A stretch of DNA of 64,000 bases from Desulfurococcales archaeon (GCA_009904015.1 WYEQ01000035.1:91662-155661), one strand, 5' to 3'. Shown: positions 34,520-43,801, counted from the first letter of the stretch. Translations and numbers: made by a program. The notes: generated by a model not told the origin, from the sequence alone.

Positions 34520-35177
34520 AAGGCTGGGTATTGATAGGATAGGCATCGTTACTCATAATTCTAACCTAGCTTCTCTTCTAATTAGAAGAGCTATATCTAA
34601 TAATATCGCTACAGGAAGGAGCATGAAAGTATGCGTCGTAGAGCTAACGCCTATAAATAAAAATGTTATTTATGATTTGCTCGAATCAAGTGTGCAAGAA
34701 AACATCGTATTTACAGATAATCCCGGTAGCGTGATGAATTTTGATGGAAAGATATTTTTGGTAAGTATAGGCAGGCCTATCTCTCAACCCTTCAGGGATT
34801 TGAGCTTTCCGAGAATGAGCCTGTACTTATTAATATCAGATAAATCCTTTTTAATGAGAAAGATGGGTCTGGAAACTTGGAGAGTAATTACTCTTGAGCC
34901 AGGGTCTTTTTTAATGAAAAGTCAGAGCTACTCACTGAAAATTGTCCAGAAGGATAATGACTTGATAGAGGAAGAACCACTCAGCGATAACTTGTTTGAG
35001 GCTTACAACTTGATTGTTGACTCAATGATGGAATTTGGAGAATTAACAGTTAAAGACACGATTAACATCTTGATGTCTAACCTCGGAATCACAAAAGATA
35101 AAGCAAGGGAGATACTCGAGGATCTTCAGAGACTCAGGAAAATCAAGGTTAACAAGGGAAAAATCGAGTTATACTAA
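34509..35177 (+). CDS. Uncharacterised protein with C-terminal winged-helix-like region
   Basis: The 222-residue protein starts inside the end of the PMT-like gene, so the two are translationally coupled. The N-terminal 150 residues resemble a RecA/P-loop-like alpha/beta domain (RIGIVTHNSNLASLLIRRAI, KVCVVELTP, KIFLVSIGRP), but no Walker A is present. The last 70 residues (ELTVKDTINILMSNLGITKD onwards) look like a winged helix. I do not recognise it. Its coupling suggests a role with the glycosyltransferase. Confidence 0.55.
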   Translation: MLLERLGIDRIGIVTHNSNLASLLIRRAISNNIATGRSMKVCVVELTPINKNVIYDLLESSVQENIVFTDNPGSVMNFDGKIFLVSIGRPISQPFRDLSFPRMSLYLLISDKSFLMRKMGLETWRVITLEPGSFLMKSQSYSLKIVQKDNDLIEEEPLSDNLFEAYNLIVDSMMEFGELTVKDTINILMSNLGITKDKAREILEDLQRLRKIKVNKGKIELY

Positions 35178-35870
35178 GTTCTTGAGAATAACGCTTAATA
35201 CATCTTCAAGTACAGAGTCTATGTTTCTTTCGGCGTTTATCACGTGATAAGGGATCCCCACGCTTTTCAGAACATCGAAGTACCTTTGCCTAACATTGAG
35301 GAGGTAACTTGGTTTTTCCAAGTGTAGAAGTTGTTTACTCTTTTTTCTCTCGAGTCTTTCAATCGCTGTTTCAGGAGTTATGTCCAGCAAGATTATAAGG
35401 GATGGTTTAATCGCAAAGCTATTAATTGATATAACAAATTCTTCCGGCGCGCCTCTAACTACCTGGTAGACAATGCTAGCGATAAAGCTTCTGTCACCAA
35501 TTACTACTTTTCCGTCTTGAAGCATCTTTGATAGTACTTCGCTATGTAAGTACATACGGTCAGCAGCGAAAAGCATCGCCTCCACTATTGGGTTTATATC
35601 TGGGCTTCTATCGAGAAGCGCCCTGATTTCATCGGTATAGGGCTCGTATACTAATTCAGAATCTATATTTCTTCTCTTAAGCTCACTAACAACTAACTGT
35701 GCAACAGTAGTTTTCCCCGCGCCGTCGATACCTTCTATTACTATGTAGTTATACTTGTTCTTATTAATAAAAGATATGTTTGGGTAATCTATATATCTTT
35801 GCTGCAAAATATAGTCGTAACCTTTCAGTATAAAGGCTCCGGGTGGCAGAACTCTCTTATCCATAGACAT
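35169..35870 (-). CDS. tmk: Thymidylate kinase
   Basis: The dTMP kinase P-loop EGIDGAGKTT (residues 46-55) is followed by a LID and the DR(S/F) motif (IGDRSFIASIVYQ). It phosphorylates dTMP to dTDP for DNA synthesis. There are about 40 residues before the core (VLPPGAFILKGYDYILQQRY), unlike most members, which begin close to the P-loop. It begins at ATG 35870, 10 nt after dnaG ends, so it is in an operon with the primase gene. A second Met (35864) is possible. Confidence 0.88.
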   Translation of the reverse strand: MSMDKRVLPPGAFILKGYDYILQQRYIDYPNISFINKNKYNYIVIEGIDGAGKTTVAQLVVSELKRRNIDSELVYEPYTDEIRALLDRSPDINPIVEAMLFAADRMYLHSEVLSKMLQDGKVVIGDRSFIASIVYQVVRGAPEEFVISINSFAIKPSLIILLDITPETAIERLERKKSKQLLHLEKPSYLLNVRQRYFDVLKSVGIPYHVINAERNIDSVLEDVLSVILKNLV

Positions 35871-35879
35871 CAGGCTTTT

Positions 35880-37091
35880 CTAAGATGAAAGTTCATAGAA
35901 AGTTAATAATATTGGTCCCCCTTCCTTTTTCGATATATTACCTATTCTTGCTCCTACTAGTAACGATATCCCTTTCTCAGTGGCAACATCGTATATTCTC
36001 TGAGTTATAATTCCATCAAATACAACGAATTTCACGTTAGAGTCCTGCAGACTATGCAGCGTATCATATAGTTCTCTTACGGCTACTTTCTTAACCAAGT
36101 TCCAGTTTGCATCGTAGAGGTAAGCCTCAAGTGTGCCTGCAAGCTGCTTTGTCGTCTCCACAATGGATGTTGGAATATTCAAAGTTGTAACTTCATGAGG
36201 CTTCTCCACGGGTTTTTCCTCGACTATCGGCTGAGCCTCAGGCTTGGCCTCAGCCGTGACTTCCGCGGGAGGCTTAGATAGCACTGCCGGTGTTAGTGGA
36301 GTAAGTTTTGATAACGCTTTTTTGACTTCCTTGCCCGTTAAGTCCTCAACCTCTTTTCCAGGAGGAGCTCTTGCTAGGTAATGGACTGGTAGGCCTGATT
36401 TCAGTACCATCTCCAGTATTAGGTCTCCTCCTCTATCGCCATCGAGGAATAAGATAACTTTCTTCTTTGTTTGTGCAAGCTTCTTTATAGTTTCCGGTAT
36501 TTCGGTTTGAGCCCCTTCCAAAGCGATGGTATTAGTTATGCCGTATCTAAGCAGGTTTAATACGTCTGCTCTGCCCTCGACAATTATAAGGGTGTCGCTT
36601 GTTTCTACATCTGGTCCAGCGGGAAGTTTTTCAGGGCCATACTCAATAATCGATGGAGGCTTCAATGCCTTTTCTATTTCCTGTAGAAGCTCTCTTGGGT
36701 CTGGGACCTCTGTTTGTTGCCACGTCCTTAGAATTTCCTTTGCTCTTTCTATTGCTTTTTTAAGCTTCTCGAGCCTTAAATCAACGATTTTCTGTGTAAG
36801 TATTCGTGCATTGTATGGTCCTACTTTATCAACTGTTTCTATCATTGCGGCTAGAAAAGCTGTCTCGACTCTATCAAGATTTGAAGGGATGACGAGCTCT
36901 CCTTTCATCTTATTGTTCTCAGTTGGCTTAAGCTCTATCACTATTCTGCCGATTTTGCCCTTGTCCTGCAGCTCTCTTAAATCAAAGTCAGGCCCAAGAA
37001 GGCCCTCGGTTTGACCAAATATAGCTCCTATAACGTCGTGTTTATCAACAATGCCGTCTACCTCAATCTTTGCTTTGATTAAATACTTCAA
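35880..37091 (-). CDS. dnaG: DnaG-type primase, archaeal
   Basis: The protein has an archaeal N-terminal domain (DVIGAIFGQTEGLLG) and a Toprim domain with Glu172 (IIVEGRADV), and Asp217, Asp219 and Asp223 (FLDGDRGGD). Archaeal DnaG associates with the exosome and can act in RNA degradation; its role in replication priming is debated. The C terminus contains a Pro/Lys/Glu-rich linker and a small domain. Start TTG 37091 with GGTG upstream. tmk follows. Confidence 0.92.
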   Translation of the reverse strand: MKYLIKAKIEVDGIVDKHDVIGAIFGQTEGLLGPDFDLRELQDKGKIGRIVIELKPTENNKMKGELVIPSNLDRVETAFLAAMIETVDKVGPYNARILTQKIVDLRLEKLKKAIERAKEILRTWQQTEVPDPRELLQEIEKALKPPSIIEYGPEKLPAGPDVETSDTLIIVEGRADVLNLLRYGITNTIALEGAQTEIPETIKKLAQTKKKVILFLDGDRGGDLILEMVLKSGLPVHYLARAPPGKEVEDLTGKEVKKALSKLTPLTPAVLSKPPAEVTAEAKPEAQPIVEEKPVEKPHEVTTLNIPTSIVETTKQLAGTLEAYLYDANWNLVKKVAVRELYDTLHSLQDSNVKFVVFDGIITQRIYDVATEKGISLLVGARIGNISKKEGGPILLTFYELSS

Positions 37092-37144
37092 TTGTGTTCA
37101 CCTTTTTTTGTTGAAATCACTTTTACCTCTGTTATTTCTTGTTT

Positions 37145-38248
37145 CTACTCTAAATTTATTTTTAGCCCTTGATATTCAGCTACTCTTAGAGCTAGTTCCC
37201 TCGCTTCTTTATTTTGCGAGAAATATTTTCTTACCGGCTCTAATATTTTTATAAGCGCCTCAGCAGTGCTTTCTTTTAAATCAGCTGGATGAATAATGTC
37301 CTCGATGTAAAGCTTCTCAAGCTCATTATAAGAATTGATAGTCAAATACTCATTGCTCCCCTTCTTTTTAACCCTCAGCTCAAAACCTTCAATCGCGAAG
37401 AGTATGTACCTATTAATCTCTATAATCGGGTTGAAGTCAACTTCTCTTGGTGGGCAGTACGCTTTCTTTATCTTCTCTTTAATTGTTCCTTCATCGTCAT
37501 GAATAAGTATGGTTGATTCTGGCTTTGATTTACTCATTTTTAATTCAGCTATCTGGTCTATATCGTCTTTTCTTATTCCTCCTCCCCCCGCCCTTCCTAC
37601 TCCTTTTAGAGATGTCAGCAACGGCGTGTGCACGGCTATCACTTTCTTTTTATTAAGCTTCTCAGCGATTTCTCTTTGCAACATATGTGCTCTTCTTTGG
37701 TCAAGCCCCCCTAAAGCGATGTCTAGGTCTAAGTAAAAGATATCTGATACCTGCATTAAAGGGTAGATTAATTTGGATGAATCGCTTTCCGCTTCATCAG
37801 TTTTTCTACCCATAATAGTTAGAGCCCTCTTCAGTCTTTGCAGAGTAGTGTTTTTAGCTGATTTTATCACTAGCCCCCAGTACTCGGGGTCGGAGACCAG
37901 CTTCTCCGCATCTATGAACTCTATTTTTTCAACGGGAATGCCCAGCGCGTATAGAGAGTGCTTTATGTACTTCGCAGTTGTTTTTATAGCCTCCATGTTG
38001 CCTCCGAACTTATCGTTTATATAAGCGTGCCAGGTGGCCTCGAGTAAAGTAAACTTTACGCCGGCATCGATGAGGTCCTTAACTTTTCTTGCCCATATCA
38101 TCCATCCAATGTGAAATAACCCGCTTGGCTCATAGCCTAGATATCCCTTAGGCGACGGATTTGTTTCGAGGAGAACTTTCAGCTCTTCTCTTGTAACTAT
38201 CTCAACAGTGTTTCTTTCAATAAGTCTTAATTTCTCCTCGATGTCCAT
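37145..38248 (-). CDS. tyrS: Tyrosyl-tRNA synthetase
   Basis: A class I archaeal/eukaryal TyrRS. Motifs: HIGW for HIGH, the KMSKS loop ELKMSKSKPES, and an ALGGLDQRRAHMLQREI tRNA/Tyr-binding helix. About 367 residues. GTG 38257 is in frame, but ATG 38248 does not overlap the sufS stop and has GTGAT upstream, so I choose it. It is downstream of sufS in a likely operon. Confidence 0.94.
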   Translation of the reverse strand: MDIEEKLRLIERNTVEIVTREELKVLLETNPSPKGYLGYEPSGLFHIGWMIWARKVKDLIDAGVKFTLLEATWHAYINDKFGGNMEAIKTTAKYIKHSLYALGIPVEKIEFIDAEKLVSDPEYWGLVIKSAKNTTLQRLKRALTIMGRKTDEAESDSSKLIYPLMQVSDIFYLDLDIALGGLDQRRAHMLQREIAEKLNKKKVIAVHTPLLTSLKGVGRAGGGGIRKDDIDQIAELKMSKSKPESTILIHDDEGTIKEKIKKAYCPPREVDFNPIIEINRYILFAIEGFELRVKKKGSNEYLTINSYNELEKLYIEDIIHPADLKESTAEALIKILEPVRKYFSQNKEARELALRVAEYQGLKINLE

Positions 38249-38253
38249 GCTTA

Positions 38254-39492
38254 TCACGTTTTTAGGATTGTTCTTTCCATATTGACCAAGCTATCCATCA
38301 AGTAATCAATTTCCTCAATAGTATTATATAGATAAAAGCTGGCTCTCACAGTTCCTTCATTAGCTACCAGAGCGTAGTGATAGGGATGAGCGCAGTGAAG
38401 CCCGGTTCTAACAGCTATTCCGTAATCCTCGTTGAGTATCTGCCCGGCTATGTGGGGGTTGAGACCTTTAAAGTTGAAGGAAAATATTCCAAGTCTTTTA
38501 TCAATGGTTTTAGGACCATACACGATAATCTTTTCCAGTTCAGCCGACCTCTTCAATGCTTTTCCAAGAAGTATTTTTTCATGGTTTAATATATTATCAA
38601 GACCTACTCTCTTTAGATAATCAATTGCCTCCCCTAGACCAGCCACTCCAGCTATATTTGGTGTGCCTGCTTCATACCTATGTGGGGGTTCTAAGTAAAC
38701 CACGTCATCCAGTGTCACGTCCTTTATTGTTCCTCCCCCTGTTATTAGTGGATTAAGCTGCCTCAGTATCTCTTTTCTGCCATAGAGTACTCCTGTACCT
38801 TCTGGAGCTAGCATTTTATGGCCGCTGAACACGTAAAAATCTACGTCAATCTCCTTAACATCAACTCTGGCGTGAGGAGCGTACTGGGCTCCATCTACAA
38901 CTATGAATGCTTCGTTCTCGTGGGCCAGCCTAGCTACCCTTTTAACGTCATTTACAACGCCTGTCACGTTGCTTGCGTGAGTAAGGGCTACCACAGCTGT
39001 GTTTTTCGATATGAGTTGTTCCAGTGAATCGTAGTTAAGCGTTCCGTCCGCATTAACGGGTATATACTTAACATCCAGCCCTAAAAGAGAGGCGGCTCTT
39101 CTCCATGGAAGCATGTTGCTATGATGCTCCATCGTGGATATAAGCACTTCCTTCTTACCTTTCTTTTTGGATAGCTCCAGCAGAGGAATCGCAATTAGGT
39201 TTATCCCATGAGTGGTGTTCCACACAAATATGACTTCATTGGGGTCACTAGCATTGATGAACTTGGAGGCCTTTTCTCTTACTTCCTCGAAAATATGAGA
39301 AGCTTTCTGAGCGAGATAATGCCCTGACCGATGAATATTAGCATAGCTTTCACGATAAACTTCGAATACCTTCCTAACTACTTGAACAGGCTTCTGGGTT
39401 GTCGCCGCGTTGTCTAGATAAACCAGTTTTTTCCCGTTGGGAAGAGTAAGCGATAAAATCGGGAAATCCTCTCTTATTTTGTTTACATCCAT
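38254..39492 (-). CDS. sufS: Cysteine desulfurase, SufS/CsdA type
   Basis: This PLP enzyme takes sulfur from cysteine for Fe-S clusters and thio-tRNA. Family marks are LDNAATTQKP, the PLP lysine in FSGHKMLAPEGTG, and the active-site cysteine in TGLHCAHPYH near residue 361. 412 residues, full length. It precedes tyrS with a 5-nt gap. It is a possible sulfur source for ThiI, encoded at 50.4 kb, though some archaea use sulfide instead. Confidence 0.94.
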   Translation of the reverse strand: MDVNKIREDFPILSLTLPNGKKLVYLDNAATTQKPVQVVRKVFEVYRESYANIHRSGHYLAQKASHIFEEVREKASKFINASDPNEVIFVWNTTHGINLIAIPLLELSKKKGKKEVLISTMEHHSNMLPWRRAASLLGLDVKYIPVNADGTLNYDSLEQLISKNTAVVALTHASNVTGVVNDVKRVARLAHENEAFIVVDGAQYAPHARVDVKEIDVDFYVFSGHKMLAPEGTGVLYGRKEILRQLNPLITGGGTIKDVTLDDVVYLEPPHRYEAGTPNIAGVAGLGEAIDYLKRVGLDNILNHEKILLGKALKRSAELEKIIVYGPKTIDKRLGIFSFNFKGLNPHIAGQILNEDYGIAVRTGLHCAHPYHYALVANEGTVRASFYLYNTIEEIDYLMDSLVNMERTILKT

Positions 39493-39554
39493 ACCTATCC
39501 ACTTAATTCTTGATAATATTTTAGATAGTAAAAGAATTAACTATATATAGCAAA

Positions 39555-42017
39555 CTATTCTTTGAGGACAACGGCTGATTTCCCTAAAATGACAGCTTCT
39601 TCAGGCATAACGGATACAAGCTCGATTCTGCTTGGCTTGTGCAAGAGCTTCAGGTAAGGCACTAAGGGCTCGTCTCTCTGAGATATGTAGAGTACCCCTG
39701 GTAATGGATCGCTTAGCTTCATCCCTCTTTCCTTCTTTAGCTTCCAGATTTCAGAGTTTATGTGGACGAGGTCATCCATTAGGTAATCCTTTGTGAACTC
39801 GAACTCAGCTTTGGGAACATCTAGTTTTTGTGTTAATATGGTTCCTCCATATAGCTTTCTCCATAGGTAATCCGTTATGAATGGCATTATGGGATGAATC
39901 ATTTTCAACGCCTCTCTGAATACGTAGTGTAGCGTTGCCCATGCCGATTCTTGTTGGTTTTTGCTCCATGCCCCATCAGTGTTGTATGCCCTGAACTTGA
40001 CTGCTTCTAAGTAATTGCTGGCGAACAAGTCCCACGTAAACTCATATATAAGAAGCGTTGGCTCCTGAGTATCAAACTTCATGAAGGCACTTCTATATCT
40101 CCTGGCATAGTTATTTAGTGTCTCGAGCATTGCTTTGTCAATGTCCTCGAGCACCACGTTCTCAATTCCTGGGTCAGGGAACATCGAGATGAATCTACCT
40201 ATATTCCAGATCTTCGTTGCGAATAGCTGTCCTGTCTTTAGGAGATTCTTATTGAATTTGTAGTCATATCCAACCTTAGCGGCCACGGAGCTCCAGTACC
40301 TAACGGGATCGGCCCCATACTCGCTGATTATCGGCTCTGGGTCAATGATGTTTCCTTTAGACTTATGCATCGCTTCTCCTTTTTCGTCTAACCCCATACC
40401 GCTTATTCTTACCCACCTAAAGGCCGGCTGTCCAGTAACCAGGTACACGTGGAGCAACGTGAAGTAGAGCCACGTTCTTATTATATCGTATCCCTGCGGC
40501 CTAAGCGTGCTTCTAAGCAACTTTAATGCCTTCTCATTGTTGTATAAATACTTCGTAATATAAAGCGGGCTAACGCTTGAGTCAAACCACGTGTCGAAGA
40601 CCTTTTTCTCGCCTACTAGATGCTGGGATGAAGCCCCACACCTCGGGCACTTGCTCCATGGCGGCTCATCCTTCCATGGCTGATAGTACTTTCCAGGCTC
40701 CGGCAGAAGAATCTCCCCGCACACGCTGCATTTCCAGACAGGAATCTCTGTTCCGTAATACCTGCTCCTAGATATTGGCCAGTCCATAGTTATTGAGTTT
40801 ATCCAGTTAACCAGCCTTTCCTTGTGGAAATCCGGGTAAAACTCTATGTTTTCAATTAGCTTCAATAGTTCGTTCTTAAACTCAAGCTGCTTGACGAAGT
40901 ATTCCTCCTCCTCGATTATCTCCACCGGTGTTTTGCATCTCCAGCACTTAGGGACTGGTCTGGTAAGCTTAACCTTCTTTACGAGGTATCCTTCATTTTC
41001 AAGCCTTCTCGCAATTATTTCCCTCGCTTGGTTAACGGGAGTGTTCGGGGGTATTATGCCTGTGGGGTCATGAACTATGCCTGTCCTATCAATAATGACT
41101 CTTGGAGATAAGCCGAGCTCCCGGAATATTATTACATCTTGCCAATCGCCATAACTACACACCATCATTAATCCAGTGCCGAACTCCGGGTCAACGCTCG
41201 AGTGAGGAAGTATCGGAACTTTATGGTTATAGAGAGGAACAACAGCTTTTTTCCCATTCAGGCTTTGATACCTCTTGTCATCTGGATGGAATATAACGGC
41301 TCCACAGGAGTACAGAAGCTCAGGTCTCGTTGTCGCTATTGTAACTTTATCATTCGTTCCATCGATACCGAAGTTTATGTAGTATAGAAATCCGGTTTCA
41401 TCATAGTATTCTATCTCAGCTTCGCTTAGCGACGTCTGGCATCTTGGGCACCAGTTAACAGGCCTCTTATCAAGATAAATGTAGCCTTTCTTCCACATAT
41501 CTATGAATGTTGCTTGAGTCAACTTCCTGTACTCCGGGCTATCAGTACCATTTCTAAGATACTCAAAGCTACATCCAAGTCTTCTCCATATTTTAACAAG
41601 CTCTTTTTCAACCTCATCCAGCTCCTTTTTGCATAGGTCAATGAAGTGTTGTCTTCCCTGAGAAGTCTCGGACAACTTATGCGGGTTTAACTGGTACTTC
41701 TTTTCGACATAGACCTCGACTGGAAGGCCATTTCTATCAGCATAGAATGGGATAAACACGTTGTACCCTATTAGCCTGAAGAACCTGGCAATCATGTCGT
41801 GCTGAGCATAGTGCGCAGCCGCAGCTATATGCCACTTTCCGCTTGGGTAAGGCGGAGGCGTATCGATAACAAGGTTAGGTTTCTCGTCGATTAAATCCTC
41901 ATTAAACTTGAGTAAGTCCTTTTCTTCTTCCCAAATTCTCAGAAGCTCTTCCTCCAGAGCTTTGTCCCATCTCTTCTCCTTTATTTTAGAAGACAGTGCC
42001 CCAAACTTATCGCTCAT
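39555..42017 (-). CDS. valS: Valyl-tRNA synthetase
   Basis: Class I synthetase with a CP1 editing domain, zinc-binding Cys clusters (NWCPRCQTSLSEAE, CWRC, KCSVCGE, KCPRCG), and an anticodon-binding domain. The class I signature HIGH reads HIAA (in PSGKWHIAAAAHY); the DNA codon GCT confirms Ala at the usual Gly position. The KMSKS loop reads MHKSKGNIIDP. ADRNGLPVEVY is an archaeal ValRS mark. 820 residues, full length for archaeal ValRS. It stands alone. Confidence 0.94.
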   Translation of the reverse strand: MSDKFGALSSKIKEKRWDKALEEELLRIWEEEKDLLKFNEDLIDEKPNLVIDTPPPYPSGKWHIAAAAHYAQHDMIARFFRLIGYNVFIPFYADRNGLPVEVYVEKKYQLNPHKLSETSQGRQHFIDLCKKELDEVEKELVKIWRRLGCSFEYLRNGTDSPEYRKLTQATFIDMWKKGYIYLDKRPVNWCPRCQTSLSEAEIEYYDETGFLYYINFGIDGTNDKVTIATTRPELLYSCGAVIFHPDDKRYQSLNGKKAVVPLYNHKVPILPHSSVDPEFGTGLMMVCSYGDWQDVIIFRELGLSPRVIIDRTGIVHDPTGIIPPNTPVNQAREIIARRLENEGYLVKKVKLTRPVPKCWRCKTPVEIIEEEEYFVKQLEFKNELLKLIENIEFYPDFHKERLVNWINSITMDWPISRSRYYGTEIPVWKCSVCGEILLPEPGKYYQPWKDEPPWSKCPRCGASSQHLVGEKKVFDTWFDSSVSPLYITKYLYNNEKALKLLRSTLRPQGYDIIRTWLYFTLLHVYLVTGQPAFRWVRISGMGLDEKGEAMHKSKGNIIDPEPIISEYGADPVRYWSSVAAKVGYDYKFNKNLLKTGQLFATKIWNIGRFISMFPDPGIENVVLEDIDKAMLETLNNYARRYRSAFMKFDTQEPTLLIYEFTWDLFASNYLEAVKFRAYNTDGAWSKNQQESAWATLHYVFREALKMIHPIMPFITDYLWRKLYGGTILTQKLDVPKAEFEFTKDYLMDDLVHINSEIWKLKKERGMKLSDPLPGVLYISQRDEPLVPYLKLLHKPSRIELVSVMPEEAVILGKSAVVLKE

Positions 42018-42124
42018 GTCTCATGACCTCGACTATGTGTTTATTACCATTATTTTTTTAACGACCAAATACTAATGATATAAAGTACACATCATTAATC
42101 GAAAATGCGAATAATATAAATCTG

Positions 42125-42925
42125 GTGTCAACGTTGCTCGAGGAAGTCGAGGTAAACCCATCACTTATCAACAGACACTTAGAAAAATACGAGCTCGTGA
42201 GGAAAGCCAACGAGATTCTATCAAAAGACACAGAGTACAATGTACTAATAGAAATGGCGAACATAAATGCGGTTAAACGGTTACTATACAACGATCATGG
42301 ACCTGTTCACGCGAGAATAGTTGCTGGCTCAGCTCTCGAGATTTTTGATAGGTTACTGAAATACAATATAACCCCTACAAGCATTGTTCATAAAACAGCT
42401 TCATCAATAGAAGAATCCGCCCTCATAGTGTTTCTTGCATCAATGTTTCATGATATTGGTAATAGTGTGCATAGGGCGAACCACGAGCTTGTAGGAGCAT
42501 TGATATCGAGACCTATACTGGATAGAGTACTAAGAAGGCTATTTCCAAAGGACAAGAGAAAACGAATAATGATACGCCAAGAAGTAATGAATGCTGTCTT
42601 CTCAACAGCAATGGAGGTTCAGAGCCTAACCATTGAGGGAGGAATAGTAAAAGTTGCTGATGGGACAGACATGGCTATGGGAAGAGCTAGATATCCTTAC
42701 CGAATGGGCAAGAACGATATGCACGCGTTATCAGCTCTTAGCGTGCAGAAGGTAACTATAGCGAGCGATGAAAAGCCAGTAGTAATAAATATATACATGA
42801 AGGACAGCGCGGGTGTTTTCCAAATCGAGCAGGTGCTTGGGCCAAAAATAAATACAAGCGGATTAAAGCCTTACATACTAGTTAATGCTTATCAAAATGG
42901 AAGAAGATACAACGTGGAGTACTAA
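42125..42925 (+). CDS. HD-domain phosphohydrolase
   Basis: His-Asp metal site: NDHGPVHARIV and FHDIGNSVHR. The 266-residue protein is related to archaeal HD hydrolases of unknown substrate. The start is GTG 42125; a TATA-like element at about 42113-42120 is too close for this start, while a GATATAAAG at about 42076-42084 fits better. The protein ends 14 nt before the left end of the element at 42939. Confidence 0.8.
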   Translation: MSTLLEEVEVNPSLINRHLEKYELVRKANEILSKDTEYNVLIEMANINAVKRLLYNDHGPVHARIVAGSALEIFDRLLKYNITPTSIVHKTASSIEESALIVFLASMFHDIGNSVHRANHELVGALISRPILDRVLRRLFPKDKRKRIMIRQEVMNAVFSTAMEVQSLTIEGGIVKVADGTDMAMGRARYPYRMGKNDMHALSALSVQKVTIASDEKPVVINIYMKDSAGVFQIEQVLGPKINTSGLKPYILVNAYQNGRRYNVEY

Positions 42926-42938
42926 TTCATACAGCTCA

Positions 42939-43186
42939 TTACAACTGAAAGCCTCTTCTTTTAAGGCGGGGATGAAATATAAGAGCTTTTCTTGTTTTAA
43001 TTGAGAACTGTGGTTGCCCCTAAGCACTTGGATGCGGGGAGCGCAACCACTGATACAAACAGTGATGGGGGGATCCCTGGCCACCCCGAATGCCCCGCAA
43101 ATGATAGATGTAGACCCGAATAGATGCGGGGAACCAGTGAAGCCCCTAAAGGGAACCCTCGCCCTTCAGGGCGGGGAGGAGGTCAG
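42939..43186 (+). mobile_element. IS200/IS605-like element or orphan TnpB-type omega RNA, no protein gene
   Basis: The 248-bp stretch starts TTACAACTGAAAGCC plus a small hairpin (GCCT/AGGC) and ends with the hairpin CTCGCCCTTCAGGGCGGGG followed by AGGAGGTCAG. Inside, GC-rich stems can form: GGTTGC (43012) with GCAACC (43043), and CCCCGCA (43093) with TGCGGGG (43125), then GAACCAGTGAAGCCCC. This resembles the right end and 3' guide-RNA scaffold of IS200/IS605-type TnpB elements. No TnpA or TnpB coding sequence is present. A guide would start at 43187, reading antisense into the end of cyaB. Confidence 0.6.
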
Positions 43187-43740
43187 TTCCTAATACCGGA
43201 GAGAAGAAGTTCGAGGTATGTTTGCTCGACGAGCTCAAGCTCAACGTTCTGGTCTAGTATTTTCTCGATGTCTCCGAAAAGCTCACTTGGATTTGCCTCT
43301 GGCTTTAACTCAAACTCAACGAATAATCCAAGGTCTTTAACTATGTCCAGTGAAGCTGTGTAGGATTTACAGTCATATTCTATTCTCTGTTTTTCTATGG
43401 TAGCTATGTGTTTAAACCCAAGCTTCTCCAAAAGAATCTTCATCATCTCATCATGCCATTTGGAGCTTGCCAACTCGATATTTATTTCTTCTCTTACCTT
43501 CATGTAGCTGGTTTCCCTAGGCCCTTTATAAGTTAAATATATTTTCACTTGATCCTTTCGCTCATCTCTCCTTAGTCTAAGAGCTTCATCGGTTAACCCG
43601 AAATCTCTGCATGGGTGCTGGAAATAATCATCTATTTCTAAAACCTCGCTTTTTAAGCTACACTCTTTGCTTAACCATTCTTTAAGCTTCATGTACGACT
43701 CTTTGCCCACTAACCTGAACTTAATTTCTCTCTCCTTCAC
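43183..43740 (-). CDS. cyaB: CYTH-domain protein, CyaB-like (class IV adenylate cyclase/thiamine triphosphatase family)
   Basis: The EREIK motif (residues 3-7; ExExK) and the alternating charged beta strands (ALRLRRDERKDQVKIYLTYKG, VREEINIEL, VEFELKP) define the CYTH triphosphate tunnel. 185 residues, start GTG 43740. The archaeal substrate is not settled; polyphosphate or a nucleotide is possible. The TGA stop (43183-43185) is formed by bases of the element's terminal GGTCAG, so its C terminus may have been reset by insertion. Confidence 0.87.
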   Translation of the reverse strand: MKEREIKFRLVGKESYMKLKEWLSKECSLKSEVLEIDDYFQHPCRDFGLTDEALRLRRDERKDQVKIYLTYKGPRETSYMKVREEINIELASSKWHDEMMKILLEKLGFKHIATIEKQRIEYDCKSYTASLDIVKDLGLFVEFELKPEANPSELFGDIEKILDQNVELELVEQTYLELLLSGIRN

Positions 43741-43801
43741 ATAGTTTCACCAAAAGAATATTTTTTTCTTAACAGCTATATTTACGAGCTGGTGATTATC
43801 C

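Noticed and set aside
42939..43186. Interpretation as a simple rho-independent-type terminator pair
   Set aside because: The 248-bp length, internal stems and conserved end signals shared with distant copies exceed what a terminator needs, though the end hairpins may still stop transcription.
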